Source of the DNA: a virus
Length of the DNA: 22,815 bases
Strand: one strand, 5' to 3'
Virus record (IMG/VR): IMGVR_UViG_3300049997_000003
Location: 1-22,815 of that record
Shown here in pieces: positions 1-6,827 of the stretch (position 1 is the first letter of the stretch; the number at the start of each line of letters is the position of its first letter). The translations under genes were made by a program, and so were the position numbers. The notes under the pieces are model-generated. The model had not been told where the DNA came from. It ran no database searches and saw nothing but the letters and a program-made list of their open reading frames with translations.

Positions 1-2049
1 GGGACGTGGGAGCAAGAAGAGCCGGATGGCAGTGTGCTTGTCTACCATCGTGACCCGCGCCCAAACCGCGATGAGTCTGGCGATGATGACCATGACGCTA
101 ACCTGGCCGAGCAGCTTGAAGACGATGTACTCAGCGCCATTGCTTCCGATCTGATCGAGGGCATCGAAGAAGACAACCGCAGCCGGGCAGAGTGGCTGAG
201 CAATCGTTCCAAAGCGGTGACGCTGTTGGGGCTGATGACGGAAAATCCCCGCACGGATGCGTCGAGCGGTGCGGCGGTAGAGGGCATGAGCACGGTGCGG
301 CATCCGCTGTTGCTGGAAGCATCGGTTCGTTTCCAGGCCAACGCCTTGGGCGAACTTCTTCCGGCAGATGGCCCGGTGAAAGTCAAAGACGATGGCGCTA
401 GCGATGCAGACCGTGACGCCGCTGCGGTTGCGCTGGAGAAAGCTTCCAACACGTTCCTGACTGATACGGCGACTGAATATTATCCCGATACAGATCGCAT
501 GTTGTTCCAGACGGGTTGCTTTGGGGCAGGCGTAAAGAAGGGCTATCACTGCCCGGTACGGCGGCGCCCGGTGATCGAGGCGGTGGACGCCAAGGACATC
601 ATCGTCAACAACTCGGCGACCGATTTCGACAACGCCCAGCGCATCACGCACATTATAGATATGCCGCCATCCACGATGAAGTTGATGCAGCTCGCGGGGG
701 CATACCTGGACATTGACTTGTCCACGCCACAGGACGAGCCAACCGAGCTTGACCGCAAGCTAATGACGACGCAAGGCATCCAGCGCAATGGCAGCAGGCC
801 GCAGGATACCAATCACACTGTCTATGAGTGCCATTGCACATATGATATTTCCGGATTCGAGCATGAGGAAGACGGCGTAGAAACAGGTTTGCCTCTGCCT
901 TACAAGATTGTCATCGAGAGGACCAGCCGCAGGATTTTAGAAATCCGCCGTGATTGGCGTGAAGGCGAAGACGCGACGCAGAAACGCCGCACCTTTGTGA
1001 TGTACTCATTCGTTCCGATGTTCGGACTCTGGCCCTATGGTCTATATCATTTGCTTGGCAACACGACACAGGCCATCACGGCGGCGTGGCGGTTGATCCT
1101 CGACAACGGGATGTTCAACAATTTCGCGACGTTTCTCTATGCCAAGGGCGCGACAAACAACGAGACGCCCAACTTCCGCGCCGGTCCTGGCCAAGGCATC
1201 CCGATTGACTGCCCGCAAGGGAAGCTGAGCGATAGCGTGATGCCGGTCCCATACAAACAGACGGACCCGTCGTTCATGGCGTTCGTCGACAATCTGGCGC
1301 AGACTGGACAGCGGTTAGGCGGAACGGCGGAAGCGCAGGTCGGCGAAGGAAATCAGCAAGCGCCGGTCGGAACCACACTGGCGATGATCGACCAAGCCCA
1401 GAAAATCATGGCGGGGGTGCACAAGCGTTGTCACCGTGCCCAACGCCTGGAGCTAAGCATGCTCCGCGATCTCCTTCGCGAAGATCCAGAGGCGTTGTGG
1501 CGGCACCGGCCCGATAAGAAGGCGCCAGACAATGCGCAACAGATCATTGACGCGCTGAACAACTATGATTTCACGCCAGTTAGTGACCCGAACACCCCAA
1601 CGCATATGCATCGCCTCATGAAAACGATGGGGCTGGTGCAGCGGGCGGACACGCATCCAGATCGCTACGATGCAGCAACTGTTGAGCTTCAAGCTCTGCG
1701 CGCCATGGGCTGGGACAACCCAGAGCAATTCATGGCCAAGCCTCCAGCACCTGGTTCACAGCCAGCGCCTCCGCCTGACCCCAATGCAATCCGGGCGGCG
1801 GTGGCACTGCAAACATCCAAGCTTCGGTCTGATGCAACTCTACAGGCGGCGTTGCTAAAAGCGAAACAGGCTGATGCGGATCGCCAAGTGAAAATGATGG
1901 ACATCGAACGGCGTTCATCCGACGCGGCACAAAAACTTGCGGCAAGTAGGCAGAACAAAGTCCTCGACATTACTCACAGTCTAGCCGTTCACCCGCAAAG
2001 CCTTGGGGTAATAACCCAAGGAAATCCCAACAACTCTAACCAGCCCTGA
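1..2049 (+). CDS. Portal protein, 5'-partial
   Basis: This is the portal subunit that would form the dodecameric ring at the head vertex through which DNA is packaged and ejected. The reading frame is open from base 1 (GTWEQEEPDGSV...), so the GTG at 34 is probably internal and the start lies outside the window; there is no convincing ribosome-binding site before 34. The segment around HPLLLEASVRFQANALGEL, the tract DTDRMLFQTGCFGAGVKKGY and the stretch VDAKDIIVNNSATDFDNAQR match a portal family I recognise from many podoviruses. A Lys/Ala/Gln-rich helix near the C-terminus (about residues 590-650, counted from 34) fits the C-terminal barrel or coil of long portals. The gene ends 16 bases before the next one. 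The family call is confident; assignment to a P22-like subgroup is inference. Confidence 0.88.
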   Translation, partial: GTWEQEEPDGSVLVYHRDPRPNRDESGDDDHDANLAEQLEDDVLSAIASDLIEGIEEDNRSRAEWLSNRSKAVTLLGLMTENPRTDASSGAAVEGMSTVRHPLLLEASVRFQANALGELLPADGPVKVKDDGASDADRDAAAVALEKASNTFLTDTATEYYPDTDRMLFQTGCFGAGVKKGYHCPVRRRPVIEAVDAKDIIVNNSATDFDNAQRITHIIDMPPSTMKLMQLAGAYLDIDLSTPQDEPTELDRKLMTTQGIQRNGSRPQDTNHTVYECHCTYDISGFEHEEDGVETGLPLPYKIVIERTSRRILEIRRDWREGEDATQKRRTFVMYSFVPMFGLWPYGLYHLLGNTTQAITAAWRLILDNGMFNNFATFLYAKGATNNETPNFRAGPGQGIPIDCPQGKLSDSVMPVPYKQTDPSFMAFVDNLAQTGQRLGGTAEAQVGEGNQQAPVGTTLAMIDQAQKIMAGVHKRCHRAQRLELSMLRDLLREDPEALWRHRPDKKAPDNAQQIIDALNNYDFTPVSDPNTPTHMHRLMKTMGLVQRADTHPDRYDAATVELQALRAMGWDNPEQFMAKPPAPGSQPAPPPDPNAIRAAVALQTSKLRSDATLQAALLKAKQADADRQVKMMDIERRSSDAAQKLAASRQNKVLDITHSLAVHPQSLGVITQGNPNNSNQP

Positions 2050-2065
2050 AGCGAAAGTCAACGAG

Positions 2066-2608
2066 ATGAAGCAATATCGCGAGGCTGCTAACGCCTCCAA
2101 GTCTGCCAGCCTGAAGCGAGTTGCTGGCGGCGCAGTGCATTCCGACACAGCGGCAGACCGCAAATTGGTCGAAAAAATGGTTAAACCTGAAGCCAGAACC
2201 GGACACGCGGCCGGTGGTAAGGCGAAGCACAAGGCTAGCAAGCCTAAAACTTCTGTGAACATTGTTGTGGCTCCGCGTGGAGAAGATCGGCCGGTCCCCG
2301 TTCCTATTCCAGTTCGCGGTGTCGCTTCAAGGGCGGCGCCGGGGCCGGTATTGCCTTCTCGTGCTCCGGCGCCTACTCCGGCTCCTGCTGCTGGCCCTGG
2401 TCCGGGTGGCCCTGGCGGCGCGCCTCTGAGAGTGATGAATGTTCCGCCTCCGCAAGGGCCGTTGGGGCCGATTGAGGTGAAGCGTGGCGGCAGCGTCAAG
2501 AAGCGTGCGGCTGGCGGTAGCGTGAAGTTCACGGGTGGCGCGGGCGAGGGTATCGGACGGTTGGAGAAAATTAAGGCTCAGCCTGCCATCAAGCCAGCGA
2601 AGAACTAG
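2066..2608 (+). CDS. Proline/glycine-rich basic phage protein, function unknown
   Basis: I do not recognise a defined domain in this 180-residue protein. It is strongly basic. The central part (about residues 70-120) is a low-complexity Pro/Ala/Gly run, and the ends carry short Lys/Arg-Gly-Gly elements (SLKRVAGGAV near residue 16; KRGGSVKKRAAGGSV near 138-152). The same kind of element occurs in at least four other proteins of this window. The C-terminus is a Lys-rich tail (IKAQPAIKPAKN). It follows the portal by 16 bases, has only a weak ribosome-binding site, and is followed by an intrinsic terminator, so it looks like the last gene of the portal transcription unit. A minor virion or DNA-binding role is possible but unproven. 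The long antisense frame opposite it is a composition artefact. Confidence 0.65.
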   Translation: MKQYREAANASKSASLKRVAGGAVHSDTAADRKLVEKMVKPEARTGHAAGGKAKHKASKPKTSVNIVVAPRGEDRPVPVPIPVRGVASRAAPGPVLPSRAPAPTPAPAAGPGPGGPGGAPLRVMNVPPPQGPLGPIEVKRGGSVKKRAAGGSVKFTGGAGEGIGRLEKIKAQPAIKPAKN

Positions 2609-2616
2609 GCGCGGTT

Positions 2617-2638
2617 CCTACACAGTGCCTACACAGTT
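2617..2638 (+). repeat. Tandem 11-bp direct repeat in intergenic gap
   Basis: Two adjacent copies of CCTACACAGT plus one base (2617-2627 and 2628-2638) lie just after the stop of the basic protein and immediately before the terminator stem. Copies differ only at the last base (G versus T). The repeat could be a protein-binding site or simply a local duplication; nothing in the sequence decides this. Confidence 0.6.
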
Positions 2639-2641
2639 TTG

Positions 2642-2678
2642 GCCATGCTCTGCATTCCCCTGCGGCGCATGGCTTTTT
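2642..2678 (+). terminator. Rho-independent terminator between portal unit and capsid unit
   Basis: The arms GCCATGC (2642-2648) and GCATGGC (2667-2673) pair perfectly. The inner part can continue, after one mismatch, with C-G, U-G and GCA/TGC pairs around a TTCCCC loop. A run of five T residues (2674-2678) follows directly. This is the only convincing intrinsic terminator I see in the window. It separates portal and basic-protein genes from the scaffold/capsid genes. The remaining gap to 2729 holds no clear sigma-70 promoter, although the downstream genes need either read-through or their own start. Confidence 0.75.
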
Positions 2679-2729
2679 CATGCCTGGACGCACTGATTAG
2701 GAACTAGTGGCTACAGTTTCGAGGACCGA

Positions 2730-2921
2730 ATGCAACGCGAAACGAAGCGCTACGAGGACGAACTTCTCAAGCGGTTGGCCGTTCTCCGGCAAGAGAAGTT
2801 GGAGGCGGTAGGCGCGGGGGTTGAGTTAGACCAGTACAAATATTGGACCGGGTACATACGCTGCATAAAAGACGTGTGCAGCGTCATGGAAGACGTGCGT
2901 AAGAAAATCAGAGAAGAATAA
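2730..2921 (+). CDS. Small charged coiled protein, conserved in phage head modules
   Basis: This 63-residue protein is almost wholly helical and charged: an Arg/Glu/Lys-rich first half (KRYEDELLKRLAVLRQEKLE) is followed by a more hydrophobic helix (DQYKYWTGYIRCIKDVCSVM). The arrangement recalls small proteins that precede scaffold or capsid genes in other podoviruses, but I know of no assigned function. A good ribosome-binding site, GAGGA at 2721-2725, sits five bases before the ATG. It is the first gene after the terminator and is followed 16 bases later by the co-chaperonin gene. Confidence 0.65.
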   Translation: MQRETKRYEDELLKRLAVLRQEKLEAVGAGVELDQYKYWTGYIRCIKDVCSVMEDVRKKIREE

Positions 2922-2937
2922 AGGAAGGCAAACAAGC

Positions 2938-3351
2938 ATGCCAGTTTATGAACCTGCAACGATTGTTGAATATAGCGAGGGTGAAGACCCTAAGCAAGCG
3001 GTGTTCGACAAAATTCTACCGCTCATTGATGGTTTACGCCTGTTCCGCAATGAGGTGCTTCTTGTGACGGCGCCCAATAAGGTGAAGAGCGCGGGCGGCA
3101 TTATCCTGCCGGAGAAATACAAAAGCGAGCAGCGCTTCCAAGGCAAGGTTGGCCTTGTGGTCGCCATGGGAGAGCTTGCGTTCAACGACGATAAGCTGTG
3201 GCCCAATCCTGAGACGCGCCCTGTGGTTGGCTCTTGGGTGTTTTTCCGCACGGCTGATACCAGCGAGTGCGCCATTGGCGGTTACTCCTGCCGGTTCATC
3301 GACGACGACAAGGTGCGCGGCTCTGCCCTGGCACCAGATAGCCTCCGGTGA
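2938..3351 (+). CDS. GroES-like co-chaperonin
   Basis: This protein should cap a chaperonin ring, probably host GroEL, and help fold phage structural proteins, as T4 gp31 does. The Cpn10 pattern is visible: a first strand RLFRNEVLLV (about residues 34-43), a mobile-loop element SAGGIILPEK (51-60), then FQGKVGLVVAMGE (67-79), a VVGSWVFF strand (about 95-102), and a C-terminal strand near YSCRFIDDDKV. At 137 residues it is longer than typical bacterial GroES (about 97), with an N-terminal extension of about 30 residues and a longer insert before VVGSW. A strong ribosome-binding site, AAGGAAGG, precedes the ATG. The stop overlaps the start of the scaffold gene (TGATG), so the two are likely translationally coupled, and the neighbourhood points to capsid folding as its task. 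Confidence 0.82.
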   Translation: MPVYEPATIVEYSEGEDPKQAVFDKILPLIDGLRLFRNEVLLVTAPNKVKSAGGIILPEKYKSEQRFQGKVGLVVAMGELAFNDDKLWPNPETRPVVGSWVFFRTADTSECAIGGYSCRFIDDDKVRGSALAPDSLR

Positions 3352-4562
3352 TGCCCATGTCACGAAAGACCCAAATGCACAGGCAGCAGCGTGAGCAGCA
3401 AACAGACGACGAACTTGAACTTCAGAACTCTGAGGCTCTAGCGGGGAATATCGAGGAACACGAGGCTCGCGCGCTCCAAGAGGTGGACGAGGAACTTGCG
3501 TCGGAACATGCCCGCATCAAGCAGTTGAGCGGCGACCAGACCGAAGACGAGGAAGAGCCGGAACCTGAAACCGATCCTCTCGACGCGATGCAGACGAAAA
3601 TTGCAGAGCTGACAGGACGCCTTGAAGAATTAAGCAAGGCGGGTTCGAAAGAAGAGCCTGAGCCGGAATCAGACGATCCATTCCACGTCCTGAAACGGCA
3701 GTTTGATGCTCTCCAGCGCCGTGCTGATACAGTAGCGGCGGAACGGGACGCCGAACGTAAGCGCGCGTTCGAGCTGGAAGACCGGCAAGTGTCGGCTCAA
3801 GTCAAAGAACTCGAAAGCCACAAAACCATTATTGAGCAGGCAATCTCTGCCTGCGATCTGGAGGTGGAAGAGGCCAAGCGGCTGTACCGCGACGCCCGCG
3901 CTTCCGGCGATATTGACGAGGAGATATTGGCAACGGAAGCGCTTTCCGACGCCAAGGATAAGCTCCGCCAGCTCCATGCTGGGCGCGAAGCGGTCCAGAA
4001 ACAACTGGATACACCGCCAGAGAGGCCCAAACCTCAACCCGTTCAGTCCTCCGCGCTGGAGGTTGACCCGGCTGAAAAATACATTGTCGAAAACTTCTCG
4101 CATCCCAAAGACATCGCTTGGCTGCGTGCGCACAAAGCTGACCTGTTTGCTGGGAACGGAGAAAAGGGAGAACTTGCCCGCGCTGGGCACACTCTCGCGA
4201 CACTGAAGCATGGAATCAAGCCGGGAACGGATGAGTATTACCGATTCCTGGACGAGCACATGGGGTATGCGGAGCCGTCAACTGGCAAAGCGCAGCCCAA
4301 GGCGGCTTCCGCTCCCCATGATGACTCCGCCTCTGACGAAACTTCTGGCGGCACATCTCCCGCGCCTGCTGTACCACGGAAAAAGCCTCCGGTCTCTGCT
4401 CCAACGTCTCGGGCGCCCGCTGCGCCTGGCCGGGGCGTGGATCGTGCCAGCCCTGAAATCAAGGCGCTGGCCGCCGACCTCGGTATGACCGTCTCGGAAT
4501 ATCTGGCTAATTCCCAGAAAATCCGGGACGGCAAGTGGCACCATGGTTACAGCAACAAGTAA
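3351..4562 (+). CDS. Scaffold protein (putative capsid assembly)
   Basis: This is a candidate internal scaffold that would nucleate coat-protein assembly and then leave or be degraded. It is about 403 residues and very rich in Glu, Asp, Lys, Arg and Gln. The N-terminal 110 residues are acidic, a long coiled coil covers about residues 105-220 (LKRQFDALQRRADTVAAERD and following), and a conserved-looking globular segment begins at DPAEKYIVENFSHPKDIAWL. A Pro/Ala/Ser-rich linker follows, with a basic C-terminal helix near YLANSQKIRDGKWHHGYSNK. The best start is ATG 3351, overlapping the co-chaperonin stop; GTG 3348 and ATG 3357 are alternatives. Position before the capsid genes and composition support the call. 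No protease domain is visible. Confidence 0.78.
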   Translation: MPMSRKTQMHRQQREQQTDDELELQNSEALAGNIEEHEARALQEVDEELASEHARIKQLSGDQTEDEEEPEPETDPLDAMQTKIAELTGRLEELSKAGSKEEPEPESDDPFHVLKRQFDALQRRADTVAAERDAERKRAFELEDRQVSAQVKELESHKTIIEQAISACDLEVEEAKRLYRDARASGDIDEEILATEALSDAKDKLRQLHAGREAVQKQLDTPPERPKPQPVQSSALEVDPAEKYIVENFSHPKDIAWLRAHKADLFAGNGEKGELARAGHTLATLKHGIKPGTDEYYRFLDEHMGYAEPSTGKAQPKAASAPHDDSASDETSGGTSPAPAVPRKKPPVSAPTSRAPAAPGRGVDRASPEIKALAADLGMTVSEYLANSQKIRDGKWHHGYSNK

Positions 4563-4573
4563 GGCACACAGAA

Positions 4574-5152
4574 ATGGCAAGAGCACCGCAAACTGCGCGT
4601 AACACCACGCGTGACGAAGTCAGAGCACCAGTCCGTGAAGGCGGATTACGCCGTGGAGAATTCCGTGGCCGTAACGGGGAAGTCCTGCGTTTCCGCTCCA
4701 CTGGATCGAACCAGTTCGATATCCCAGAAGATTTGAAAGACCCAAATTGGTCATACCAGTGGCAGACGTTTTCTGTATACGGTGAGCCAAGCAACGATCT
4801 TTCGATGATGTATGCCAATGGTTGGCGATACGTTCCTGTAGACTCCACGATTGGCAAGTATTTCTGCCCCGCTGGGGAAAATGTTGACTATATTCTGCGC
4901 GGCGGCCTCGTTCTTATGGAGCGCCCGGCAGAGCTGACAGAGCTGTACGTCGAGGAAACCAACGAACGTACACGCCTTCAATACGAGAGCCTACAGGGCA
5001 AAAGTTTTGACCTTCAGGTTCCTGATGGTTTCGACAACCGGGGTAAGCAGGTGCGCCGCGAGCGTGCCCTTGCACGTGCCTCTGACCTGACAGACACCGG
5101 GCTTGTCCCCATGATGCACCACGCATCCGACGACATCCCGGACGAAGACTAA
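4574..5152 (+). CDS. Conserved phage head-module protein, function unknown
   Basis: I recognise this type of protein from the same position, between scaffold and capsid genes, in other podoviruses, but it has no assigned role. The preferred start is ATG 4574 (MARAPQT...), 11 bases after the scaffold stop, giving 192 residues. An in-frame start at 4535 would lie inside the scaffold gene and is less likely. The N-terminus is Arg-rich (about residues 1-45). The core contains NWSYQWQTFSVYGEP and NGWRYVPVD, followed by GLVLMERPAELTELYVEETN and a charged helix, and the tail is acidic (DDIPDED). It could be a minor capsid or assembly protein; that is inference from location only. Confidence 0.7.
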   Translation: MARAPQTARNTTRDEVRAPVREGGLRRGEFRGRNGEVLRFRSTGSNQFDIPEDLKDPNWSYQWQTFSVYGEPSNDLSMMYANGWRYVPVDSTIGKYFCPAGENVDYILRGGLVLMERPAELTELYVEETNERTRLQYESLQGKSFDLQVPDGFDNRGKQVRRERALARASDLTDTGLVPMMHHASDDIPDED

Positions 5153-5247
5153 TCCCCATCCGCCAATCCGCGCCGGAACGGCATCCCCCATCGCTCACGA
5201 TACGCGCTGTTGATTGAGCCAATCCCCTATTTTCAAGGAAAAACCAA

Positions 5248-5865
5248 ATGACGAGCGTTAACGTTAACGCGCCGTTCGGCTTTCAGCATCTTGGCTTCAG
5301 CCAAGGCGGCGCCGTGGCGAACTTCGGTATGTTACACCGGAAGGTGGCATCCAACTATGGTGTTGCCCTTTATGAGGGTGACGTGATGGTAGACCTCGGC
5401 AGCGGATATTGCCGCCGTTTTATCACTGCGGATGCTGGCTCTAATGTCGTCGGCATTGTGAAGGGCTTCGAATACCTTTCGACCGCCCAGGGCAAGCGGA
5501 TCGTCACCAATTATCTCCCGGTTGGCGATACGGCTTACGATGTCGAAGTCATTCTCACTCCGATCATGGGCGTTCCGCCGCAGCTCTTCAAGGTGCAGGC
5601 GACGGCTACCTACTTCACCATTGCGGACATTGGCACGAACATTGAACCCGCAGTCAGCGCGACCGGCTCCGTGAATGGCGGCTATGGCAAGTCGGCCATG
5701 ACCATCACGCAAGGCACTAACGCAGGCACGACCGCAACGTATCCGTTCCGCGTCGTCGATCTGTACTCCAGCATTGCACCGACCGGCACTCCCGGCACTG
5801 ACGATACCAGCAACTACAATATCGTCATCGTGCAGTCGAATCCGTTCAACGCCACCGGCATTTAA
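5248..5865 (+). CDS. Probable capsid decoration/structural protein
   Basis: The 205-residue product is rich in Gly, Thr, Val and Ala with predicted beta structure throughout and no membrane segment. The elements NAPFGFQHLGFSQGGAVANF near the N-terminus, VGIVKGFEYLSTAQGKR (about residues 71-87), a PFRVVDLYS strand and a C-terminal NYNIVIVQSNPFN match a family that I associate with genes directly upstream of phage major capsid genes. A head-decoration or stabilising role is therefore likely, though not shown. The ribosome-binding site is AAGGA shortly before the ATG. The 95-base gap before it holds no terminator or clear promoter. The capsid gene follows 20 bases later. Confidence 0.7.
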   Translation: MTSVNVNAPFGFQHLGFSQGGAVANFGMLHRKVASNYGVALYEGDVMVDLGSGYCRRFITADAGSNVVGIVKGFEYLSTAQGKRIVTNYLPVGDTAYDVEVILTPIMGVPPQLFKVQATATYFTIADIGTNIEPAVSATGSVNGGYGKSAMTITQGTNAGTTATYPFRVVDLYSSIAPTGTPGTDDTSNYNIVIVQSNPFNATGI

Positions 5866-5885
5866 GGAAGAGGAGGGCTTAAACT

Positions 5886-6797
5886 ATGGCTATTTCGGTC
5901 CACGCAATTAAGAACCAACTTCTTCCCGGCCTGATGGCGGTTGAAGGCAAATACAAAGAAGTCGATCCAGAGTGGAAAGACATTTTTACGACTAAGCAGT
6001 CCAAGATGCAGATTGAAAAAGTTCTGCACACGCGGCTGATGGGTATGGCAGCACTTAAGAAAGAAGGCGCTGCTTCTTATCTTGACCAGGGCGCGGGCGA
6101 CCGTTGGGTGGTGAACATGGAGACGGTGGAAGCCTCCCTGATGTACGCCATGACCCGCAAGGCCATCGCTGACGGATTGTACCGGACTGAGTTCACCCCT
6201 ACTAATCTGGGGCTGAACAACTCCATGCGCCAGTTCTGGAATACATATGCCGCCAATATCTTCAACACGGCGGGCACGTATGACACGAACACGGGCGGTG
6301 ACGGTCAGGCGCTGCTGTCAACGGCACATCCGATTGATACGGGCACCTACGCCAACACGTCCACCACGCCTCTTTCGCTCAATGAAACCTCGCTGTTGGG
6401 TGCCTATGAAAGCATCTTCACGGGGTTCTACGACGAGGCCGGCCTGCGTATCGACGTGGAAGCGGATAAGATCGTGGTGCCGAAGCATTTGGAGCCGGTG
6501 GCAATGCGCCTCCAGAACGCCGTCCTGCGTCCTGGCACCGCCAACAATGACCCTAACGTCATCAGCAAAGTTCTTGCTGCGGCAGACGGCATCAAGGTGC
6601 TGCGCTACCTCACCAGTAAGTACGCATGGTTCCTGACAACGACGATCAAGGGTTTGGTGCATCTTCAGCGCGAGCCTTACGAGACCTCCATGTGGGTGGA
6701 TGAAGCAACCGACAATCTCATGGTGAAGAACTATGAGCGTGCTGGGTTCTTCTGCACGAACCCTAGGGCTGTGTTCGGTCAGCTCGCAACCGCTTGA
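5886..6797 (+). CDS. Major capsid protein
   Basis: This is the shell-forming coat protein, expected to have the HK97 fold. It is 303 residues. The arrangement of an N-terminal helix region (QLLPGLMAVEGKYKEV), a middle LSTAHP element, a P-domain-like stretch VEADKIVVPKHLEPVAMRLQ (about residues 191-210), and a C-terminal segment with NLMVKNYERAGFFCTNPRAVFG resembles the Mu gpT-type head-subunit group. No long N-terminal delta domain is obvious, in keeping with a separate scaffold gene. It has the strongest canonical ribosome-binding site in the area, AGGAGG at 5871-5876, nine bases before the ATG, as expected for the most abundant virion protein. Its stop codon lies inside a perfect 14-bp palindrome. 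Confidence 0.87.
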   Translation: MAISVHAIKNQLLPGLMAVEGKYKEVDPEWKDIFTTKQSKMQIEKVLHTRLMGMAALKKEGAASYLDQGAGDRWVVNMETVEASLMYAMTRKAIADGLYRTEFTPTNLGLNNSMRQFWNTYAANIFNTAGTYDTNTGGDGQALLSTAHPIDTGTYANTSTTPLSLNETSLLGAYESIFTGFYDEAGLRIDVEADKIVVPKHLEPVAMRLQNAVLRPGTANNDPNVISKVLAAADGIKVLRYLTSKYAWFLTTTIKGLVHLQREPYETSMWVDEATDNLMVKNYERAGFFCTNPRAVFGQLATA

Positions 6798-6827
6798 GTA
6801 TACTCAAAGTATAGGAGACTTATACTC
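6794..6827 (+). promoter_or_regulatory. Palindrome and alternative hairpins around the ribosome-binding site after the capsid gene
   Basis: TTGAGTATACTCAA (6794-6807) is a perfect 14-bp palindrome containing the capsid stop codon. A second inverted repeat, AGTATA (6808-6813) with TATACT (6821-6826), encloses a 7-base loop holding GGAGA of the ribosome-binding site for the next gene. GAGTATA (6796-6802) can also pair with TATACTC (6821-6827). The structures are mutually exclusive, so they could set translation of the downstream beta-helix gene relative to capsid, or bind a dimeric protein as DNA. Function is inference. Confidence 0.5.

Noticed and set aside
1981-2532. Minus-strand open frame of 183 codons opposite the proline-rich protein
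   Set aside because: It mirrors the low-complexity GGC/CCG-rich plus-strand gene, is itself Pro/Gly/Ala-rich without a domain, and runs against an otherwise wholly plus-strand operon.
3669-4259. Minus-strand open frame of 196 codons inside the scaffold gene
   Set aside because: It is the antisense shadow of a Glu/Lys/Ala-rich coiled coil; no recognisable domain and the plus-strand gene is well supported.
5153-5247. Possible terminator or promoter before the decoration gene
   Set aside because: Only a 4-bp stem (GCCG/CGGC at 5172-5182) without a T-run is present, and TTGATT has no -10 box at proper distance.
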